Source of the DNA: JBOGGN01 sp050744165
GTDB lineage: Bacteria; Actinomycetota; Acidimicrobiia; Acidimicrobiales; Palsa-688
Assembly: GCA_050744165.1 (NCBI GenBank)
Contig: JBOGGN010000228.1
Location: 1 to 17,378 of the forward strand
Direction of reading: 5' to 3'
Length of the DNA: 17,378 bases
The translations under genes and the position numbers were made by a program. Positions 13,257 through 17,378 of the stretch are shown piece by piece; within the stretch, counting starts at the first letter, position 1, and every line of letters begins with the position of its first letter. The notes beneath the pieces were generated by a model, which saw nothing but the letters and a program-made list of their open reading frames with translations, had not been told where the DNA came from and did not search any database.

Positions 13257-14513
13257 CTACTCGACCGGTCCGGCCGTCGCCCGGGCGATGAGCCGCCGGC
13301 GCAGCAGATCCAGCAGGGAGATAGTGGCCAGCTGGCGGATCTGCTCGCGGTGGCCCGGCAGGTGGGCCAGCGTGGCCGAGACCTGGGATCCGAGCGCCAG
13401 GCCCAACCACACGGTGCCCGCCGGCTGGCCGTCCTGTTCGGCCGGGCCGGCCACGCCGGTGACTGACAGGCCCACGTCGGCACCGAGTAGATGGGCCACG
13501 CCAACTGCCATGGCTTCGGCTGCCGCCCGGCTGACGACCGGACCGGGGGGCACGCCGAGCAGGTCGTATTTGACCGCCGAGGCATAGGAGACGAGGCCCC
13601 CCCGGAAATAGTCACTGGCCCCTGGCACTTCGGTGATGCGAGCGCCTACCAGACCGCCGGTGAGTGATTCGGCCACGGCAAGGCTGAGCCCGGCCCGGCG
13701 CAGCAGCGCCCCGACGGCGACCTCCATCGATTCCTCGTCGACGCCGAAGACGACCTCGCCGAGGATGGCCCGCAGCGCCGCCTCCTCCCGGTCGAGCAAC
13801 GCCGTGGTCGTGGCGATGTCGGGGCCCTTGGCGGTGACCCGCAGCTTGATCCCTTCCATGCCCGAGGCCAAAAAGGCGATGGTCGGATTGCCTGCCGCCT
13901 CCAGGGCGTCGACGCGCGGCCCCACCTGCTCCGCCAGGCCCGACTCCGACAAGCCCCAGGTCCGCAGGGTTCGGCTGAGGATCACGGCGCCGCTCCCGGC
14001 ACGGCGCTGCAGGTCAGGAAGGACGGCCCGGGTGACCATTTCCCGCATCTCGCCGGGGACCCCCGGGACGGCGTAGATGACCTGGTCCCCCACCGGGCAC
14101 ACCAGGCCGGGGGCCGTGCCCCGCACCTGGGGGATCACCGTGGCGCCCTCGGGCACGTCGGCCTGGCGCAGGTTGTTGGCCGCCATGGCACGGTTGCGGC
14201 GGGCGAAGAGCTGGCGGATGACGTCTGCGACCGCCTCGTCCCGGCACAACTCGACACCCATCACGTCGGCGATGGCCTCGCGGGTGATGTCGTCCTGGGT
14301 GGGGCCCAGCCCGCCGGTGCACAGCACGGCGTCGCTGCGGTCCAAGGCCGACCGGATGGCGCCGGCGATGCGGCCCCGGTTGTCCCCCACCTTGACCTGG
14401 AACAGCGAGTCGATCCCCGCGGCCGCCAGTTGCTCGCCGATCCAGGCCGAGTTGGTGTCGACGACCTGGCCGAGGAGCAACTCGGTGCCGACCGAAACCA
14501 CCTCGCAACGCAT
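13257..14513 (-). CDS. cinA: CinA family protein (nicotinamide-nucleotide amidohydrolase)
   Basis: This 418-residue protein has both CinA domains. The N-terminal MoCF-like domain (1 to about 250) opens with RCEVVSVGTELLLGQVVDTNSAWIG and has LCTGGLGPTQDDITREA and AVPGVPGEM. The C-terminal PncC domain (about 260-418) has AVAESLTGGLVGARITEVPGAS, FRGGLVSYASAVK and SVTGVAGPAEQDGQPAGTVW. The family deamidates NMN in pyridine nucleotide recycling, and the N-domain can act as an ADP-ribose or CoA-related pyrophosphatase. The gene is historically linked to competence and lies in a pgsA-cinA-recA neighbourhood in many bacteria; here the sigma/anti-sigma pair and thpR separate it from recA. The ATG at 14513 is 31 bp after the pgsA stop. 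Confidence 0.96.
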   Translation of the reverse strand: MRCEVVSVGTELLLGQVVDTNSAWIGEQLAAAGIDSLFQVKVGDNRGRIAGAIRSALDRSDAVLCTGGLGPTQDDITREAIADVMGVELCRDEAVADVIRQLFARRNRAMAANNLRQADVPEGATVIPQVRGTAPGLVCPVGDQVIYAVPGVPGEMREMVTRAVLPDLQRRAGSGAVILSRTLRTWGLSESGLAEQVGPRVDALEAAGNPTIAFLASGMEGIKLRVTAKGPDIATTTALLDREEAALRAILGEVVFGVDEESMEVAVGALLRRAGLSLAVAESLTGGLVGARITEVPGASDYFRGGLVSYASAVKYDLLGVPPGPVVSRAAAEAMAVGVAHLLGADVGLSVTGVAGPAEQDGQPAGTVWLGLALGSQVSATLAHLPGHREQIRQLATISLLDLLRRRLIARATAGPVE

Positions 14514-14544
14514 CAGCCAGGACCGCCCGTTGGGATTGCTCGGG

Positions 14545-15192
14545 CTAGTCGTCGGTCGGGCTCGGGACCGGGCCGAGCGCCTCGTCGCCAGCAGCACCCG
14601 TGCCGACGTCAACGGAGGTCATCTTCGACCGGGCCTCAAGCAGGTACTGGCCACCGGTATAGATCGTGAGCCCGACAGCGAGCCACAAGGTGACCACGCC
14701 GAAGGCCGCGGTGTGCCCGGTCACCGGCCACACCACGGCGCCGACGGCCAAAGCCTGCAGCAGCGTCTTGATCTTGGCCAGCTTGCGCGCCGGCACCGAC
14801 ACCCCATGGCGGGCGGCGATAATCCGGTACCCGGAGATCGCGACCTCCCGGACGGCGATGATCGTGACCGGTATCCAGGAGAAGGTTCCCTTGGCCACCA
14901 GCGTGTACAACGCGCCCAGCACCAGGAACTTGTCGGCCAGCGGGTCGAGGAATGCCCCCGAGCGGGTGGTGCCGTGGCGGCGGGCCAGCCAGCCGTCGAT
15001 GCCGTCGGTGCCCGCCAGCACCGTCCACACCCCCCAGGTGGGCCACGATGTCTCGGAATGCGCCAGGATCGCGATCAAGAACGGCGCCGCCAGCAGCCGG
15101 GCCATGGTCAGGGCGTTGGCCGGTGTCACCAGCGCTGTCGGCCCATAGATCCAGCGGGCCGGAAGGTCGGCGTCGGCGGGTTGGTCGGTCAC
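14545..15192 (-). CDS. pgsA: CDP-diacylglycerol--glycerol-3-phosphate 3-phosphatidyltransferase
   Basis: This 215-residue integral membrane enzyme makes phosphatidylglycerol phosphate. The CDP-alcohol phosphotransferase motif is at 63-87: D63-GI-D66-G67-WL-A70-R71, then G79, D83 and D87, with all four aspartates present. The spacing between AR and G is seven residues, where the usual pattern has eight. Several hydrophobic segments fit the multi-helix fold, beginning with NALTMARLLAAPFLIAILA (26-44). The GTG start at 15192 overlaps the rimO TGA as GTGA, so translation is probably coupled. The C-terminal 20 or so residues are hydrophilic. The rimO-pgsA-cinA order is found in other bacteria and supports PgsA over other CDP-alcohol transferases. 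Confidence 0.94.
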   Translation of the reverse strand: MTDQPADADLPARWIYGPTALVTPANALTMARLLAAPFLIAILAHSETSWPTWGVWTVLAGTDGIDGWLARRHGTTRSGAFLDPLADKFLVLGALYTLVAKGTFSWIPVTIIAVREVAISGYRIIAARHGVSVPARKLAKIKTLLQALAVGAVVWPVTGHTAAFGVVTLWLAVGLTIYTGGQYLLEARSKMTSVDVGTGAAGDEALGPVPSPTDD

Positions 15193-16454
15193 GGGTACAC
15201 CGTGCTTGCCAGGTCGAGCTCGGCCTCCAGGTCGGGGCCGGCGCTCCCCGTGATCCGGGCGGCCGCGAACTGCCCCACCAAACCGGTGCTGACCGCGGCC
15301 GGCAGTTGCACCACCCCGTCGATGTCGGGCGCTTCCCGATGGCTGCGCCCCTGGCCCGGCCGGTCGACGAGCACCTCGACGGTCTGGCCCACCAGCGCCG
15401 CCCGCACCTCGGCGGTGATGGCGTCCTGCAGCTCGCCGCATTCCGCCAGCCGATCAGCAACGAGCCCCGATGGGACCGCGTCAGGCAACGTGGCGGCATA
15501 GGTCCCTTCCTCCGAGGAGAAGGGAAAAAACCCCGCCCAGTCCAACCGGGCCCTCGAGAGGAAGGCCAGCAACTGGTCGTGATCGTCCTCGGTCTCGCCT
15601 GGGTAGCCGACGATGAAGGACGAACGGAACGCGGCCTCGGGGTATCGGCGCCGGATGTCGTCGATCCTGGCCCCGAACCGGGTCCCGTCGCCCCAACGCC
15701 GCATCCGGCGCAGGTGAGCCCGCGAGACGTGCTGCAGGGACAGGTCGAAGTAGGCGCAGCCAGTCTCGCCCATCACTTCGATGAGACCATCGGATAGCTC
15801 AGAGGGATACAGGTACAGCAAACGGGTGCGGGCCACGCGCCGGCTCACCGCCCGCACCAGGGGGATGAGGTCGCCTGGCCGGCCCAGGTCGCGGCCGTAG
15901 GACGCCAGGTCCTGAGCTACGAGGACCACCTCGGCCACGTCCAGGGCGTCGACCTCGGACAGGATGGCTTCCAACGAGCGCGACCGCTGCTTGCCCCGAA
16001 ACGACGGGATGGCGCAGAACCCGCAGGCCCGGTCGCATCCCTCGGCGATCTTGACATAGGCCCACGGTGACCCGGCCTTCGGACGGGGCAGGTTGAGGAG
16101 GTCGAAGGACGGGATGGCGGGACCGCGGCGCAGCGTGACCGGTACGTTGAACCCGCTGACCTGGTCCACCTCGGGGAGGGCGGCGGCCAGTTCCGGCCCG
16201 TACCGTTCGGCGAGGCAGCCGGTAACCACCAACCGGGCGCCGGCGCGGCGGCGGTCGGCAAGGTCGAGAACGGTGTCGATCGACTCCTGTCGGGCCGCCT
16301 CGACGAAGGCGCAGGTATTGACCACGACGAGGTCCGCGACCTCGGGCCGGGCCGCGGGCAGGTAGCCGTCGGCCTGGAGGGTGCCGGTCAGCTTGTCGGA
16401 GTCGACCTCGTTCTTGCGGCAGCCGAGGGTCTCGACCCAGTACAGCATGGCCAT
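15189..16454 (-). CDS. rimO: Ribosomal protein S12 methylthiotransferase (radical SAM)
   Basis: This 421-residue methylthiotransferase modifies a conserved aspartate of ribosomal protein S12. N-terminal domain cysteines are Cys12 (TLGCRKNEVDSDKL), Cys48 (VNTCAFVEAA) and Cys80 (TGCLAERY). The radical SAM cluster is Cys140-x3-Cys144-x2-Cys147 (GCDRACGFCAIPSFRG), and a TRAM domain with GRSHREAPDIDGVVQLP lies near the end. The LGC.KNEVDS and CDRACGFCAIPSFRGK signatures identify RimO rather than MiaB, which is also present in this window at 5310-6779. ATG codons at 16454 and 16448 are both possible starts; the first is used. It follows queF by 9 bp. Confidence 0.96.
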   Translation of the reverse strand: MAMLYWVETLGCRKNEVDSDKLTGTLQADGYLPAARPEVADLVVVNTCAFVEAARQESIDTVLDLADRRRAGARLVVTGCLAERYGPELAAALPEVDQVSGFNVPVTLRRGPAIPSFDLLNLPRPKAGSPWAYVKIAEGCDRACGFCAIPSFRGKQRSRSLEAILSEVDALDVAEVVLVAQDLASYGRDLGRPGDLIPLVRAVSRRVARTRLLYLYPSELSDGLIEVMGETGCAYFDLSLQHVSRAHLRRMRRWGDGTRFGARIDDIRRRYPEAAFRSSFIVGYPGETEDDHDQLLAFLSRARLDWAGFFPFSSEEGTYAATLPDAVPSGLVADRLAECGELQDAITAEVRAALVGQTVEVLVDRPGQGRSHREAPDIDGVVQLPAAVSTGLVGQFAAARITGSAGPDLEAELDLASTVYP

Positions 16455-16463
16455 CGGCGCAGC

Positions 16464-16913
16464 CTACTGAGCGGTGCTTTGGCCGGTTAGCGGCCCCCCG
16501 CCGATGGCTGCCCCGTCCGCGGCTGATGCTCCGTCCGCGGCTGGTGCTCCGGTGGCGCCCGGGTCCGGGTGGCTGGCCTCGACCACGGTGTGGATGCCGC
16601 CGCGGACCCGCCAGTCGGTACACACGGTCACCCGCCGGGGCTTCACGGTGGCGAGGAAGTCGTCGAGGATCTGGTTGGTGACCGCCTCGTGAAAGGCCCC
16701 CATGTCCCGAAAGTGCCACAGGTACAGCTTCAGGGACTTGAGCTCCACGATCCACTGGTTGGGCACGTAGCTGATGGTCACCGTGGCGAAGTCGGGCTGG
16801 CCCGTCAGTGGGCACAGGCAGGTGAATTCCGGTGTGTCGCAACGGACCTCGTACTCGCGCCCCGGCTCGGGATTGGCGACCGCCATGAGCTGGGTAGTGG
16901 GTCGGGTGGTCAC
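16464..16913 (-). CDS. queF: NADPH-dependent preQ0 reductase (unimodular QueF)
   Basis: QueF reduces preQ0 to preQ1 in queuosine synthesis. The 149-residue protein is of the short, B. subtilis-like class. Visible are the catalytic Cys34 in TCLCPLTGQPDFATV with Asp41, the QueF signature ELKSLKLYLW (57-66), and FHE with His75 and Glu76. The start is GTG at 16913. The last 35 or so residues form an Ala/Gly-rich tail after VVEASHPDPG with PAADGA/SAADGA repeats; most QueF proteins end near that point. No other queuosine genes and no recognisable preQ1 riboswitch are in the window, so pathway context is lacking, but the motif set is diagnostic. It is the first gene of the queF-rimO-pgsA-cinA-thpR cluster. 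Confidence 0.95.
   Translation of the reverse strand: MTTRPTTQLMAVANPEPGREYEVRCDTPEFTCLCPLTGQPDFATVTISYVPNQWIVELKSLKLYLWHFRDMGAFHEAVTNQILDDFLATVKPRRVTVCTDWRVRGGIHTVVEASHPDPGATGAPAADGASAADGAAIGGGPLTGQSTAQ
16513..16548 (-). repeat. 18-bp direct repeat in the queF tail
   Basis: Two adjacent 18-bp copies (16513-16530 and 16531-16548) differing at one base encode the Ala/Asp/Gly-rich repeats of the QueF C-terminal tail. Probably slippage in an unconstrained extension. Confidence 0.8.
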
Positions 16914-16997
16914 AAAAGGTCCGGGTCGGGCGGCAGCGGTAACCCTGCGACCCTACGGCGAAGTTCGCCCGATTCCACGCAGGCGCCCGAAACCCGC

Positions 16998-17009
16998 TAA
17001 AATATTTTG
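16998..17009. promoter_or_regulatory. AT-rich promoter core between queF and the sigma factor gene
   Basis: TAAAATATTTTG stands out in very GC-rich DNA. TAAAAT (16998-17003) is a near-consensus -10 box for the plus-strand sigma gene, and TATTTT on the minus strand is one for queF, so it may serve both directions. Neither side has a good -35 hexamer. The 10-bp palindrome AAAATATTTT covers 17000-17009. Confidence 0.5.
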
Positions 17010-17070
17010 CTCGTCAGCGGCTGCTCTGCGGCATAGAACTGCATGACGCGGCGTTGCACCATAGCCGGGT

Positions 17071-17084
17071 GGTCTTTCGAGACC
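17071..17084 (+). other. Small hairpin in the sigma factor gene leader
   Basis: GGTCT-TTCG-AGACC is a perfect 5-bp stem with a UUCG loop, about 20 bases before the first Shine-Dalgarno element. It may stabilise the leader; no known riboswitch class is recognised. Confidence 0.3.
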
Positions 17085-17103
17085 CGGGACACCATTGAGA
17101 TTC

Positions 17104-17115
17104 GGAGGAAAGGAG
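17104..17115 (+). promoter_or_regulatory. Double Shine-Dalgarno deciding the TTG start
   Basis: GGAGGAAAGGAG contains two purine-rich ribosome-binding elements, the second ending five bases before TTG at 17121. This favours the TTG over an in-frame ATG at 17043 that lacks such a signal. Confidence 0.7.
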
Positions 17116-17120
17116 AGCGG

Positions 17121-17378
17121 TTGCCCAAGGTACGTCATGAGCGCGAAGAGGACTTGGTCCGGCTGTACCTGGACGAGGTCGGGCGCTACCAGCTGCTGAC
17201 CAAGGACGACGAAGCTCGTCTCGGTCAGCTGGTGCAGGCCGGCCAGGAGGCACAGACGACCCTCGACTCTTCGGACGCCCTCGGCACTGCCGAGCGGCGG
17301 CGGCTCCAGCGCGCCGTGCGAGCGGGCGACGATGCTGCCGACACATTCGTGAAGGCCAACCTGCGCCTGGTGGTGTCG
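17121..17378 (+). CDS. RNA polymerase sigma factor, RpoD/SigA family (5' part)
   Basis: The first 86 codons are present and the frame is open at the window edge. Region 1.2 is clear (DLVRLYLDEVGRYQLLTKDDEARLGQLVQAG, about residues 12-42), and the fragment ends inside region 2.1 (ADTFVKANLRLVVS). With the TTG start there is almost no region 1.1, which is more like group 2 sigma factors (SigB/HrdA type) than a primary actinobacterial SigA with its long N-terminus, though regions 3 and 4 cannot be seen. An in-frame ATG at 17043 would add 26 residues of no recognisable character. It diverges from queF over 207 bp, with an AT-rich promoter core and a small hairpin in the leader. Confidence 0.9.
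   Translation, partial: MPKVRHEREEDLVRLYLDEVGRYQLLTKDDEARLGQLVQAGQEAQTTLDSSDALGTAERRRLQRAVRAGDDAADTFVKANLRLVVS

Noticed and set aside
16955..16985. Possible tRNA remnant or preQ1 riboswitch upstream of queF
   Set aside because: The GTTCG...ATTCC similarity lacks tRNA stems, and no preQ1 aptamer core with a short A-rich tail could be recognised.
17043..17120. In-frame ATG at 17043 as start of the RpoD-family sigma gene
   Set aside because: It lacks a Shine-Dalgarno and adds 26 residues unlike region 1; the TTG at 17121 has two strong ribosome-binding elements.
1..17378. CRISPR array, prophage, insertion sequence or toxin-antitoxin pair
   Set aside because: No spaced direct repeats, integrase, transposase, terminal repeats or small toxin/antitoxin-like frames were found; the only repeats are short tandem duplications in hflX and queF.

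Overview
This is a GC-rich, gene-dense window that looks like an actinobacterial chromosome, most likely from Acidimicrobiia or a relative (inference). Support comes from the base composition, frequent GTG starts, start codons placed just after TANNNT boxes (leaderless mRNAs), a DinR/CGAAC-type LexA box, and a recA/miaB/miaA/dapF/hflX/pgsA/cinA neighbourhood known from Actinobacteria. No stretch over 300 bp lacks a gene. The longest gap is 16914-17120.

Layout. Positions 1-6779 (minus strand) form a compact operon read miaB, miaA, dapF, hflX, dapC, dapD, dapE (the last cut by the window edge). Four successive junctions are 4-bp stop/start overlaps (CTGA, ATGA, ATGA, GTGA). It combines tRNA A37 modification, a ribosome-linked GTPase and the succinylase branch of diaminopimelate (lysine and peptidoglycan) synthesis. 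At 6779/6804 miaB diverges from a plus-strand DUF2236/MpaB-like gene. That gene converges on, and overlaps by 73 bp, a minus-strand phosphoribosyltransferase gene. Next come spoVS and recA, both minus strand; recA carries a 436-residue intein with LAGLIDADG endonuclease motifs. Divergent from recA, across a 159-bp region with a LexA box, are an ECF sigma factor and its zinc-binding, one-TM anti-sigma factor (plus strand). From 16913 down to 12723 a second minus-strand cluster reads queF, rimO, pgsA, cinA, thpR. At 17121 a plus-strand RpoD-family sigma factor begins and runs off the window.

How the genes fit together. Most are housekeeping: wall precursor synthesis (dap genes), phospholipid synthesis (pgsA), RNA and ribosome modification (miaA, miaB, rimO, queF), DNA repair (recA, with cinA nearby) and transcriptional control. 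I see no CRISPR array, phage, transposon or tRNA. The only mobile element is the RecA intein.

The most notable observations are active-site substitutions in two enzymes of the same lysine/DAP operon: DapD has Tyr and Met where the E. coli enzyme has Asp141 and Glu189, and DapF has Ser in place of its first catalytic Cys. Others are the Ser-Asn C-terminus of the RecA intein, a LexA box upstream of recA, a back-to-back leaderless promoter pair, and a probable CTG start for miaA. I did not find a clearly new multi-gene system.
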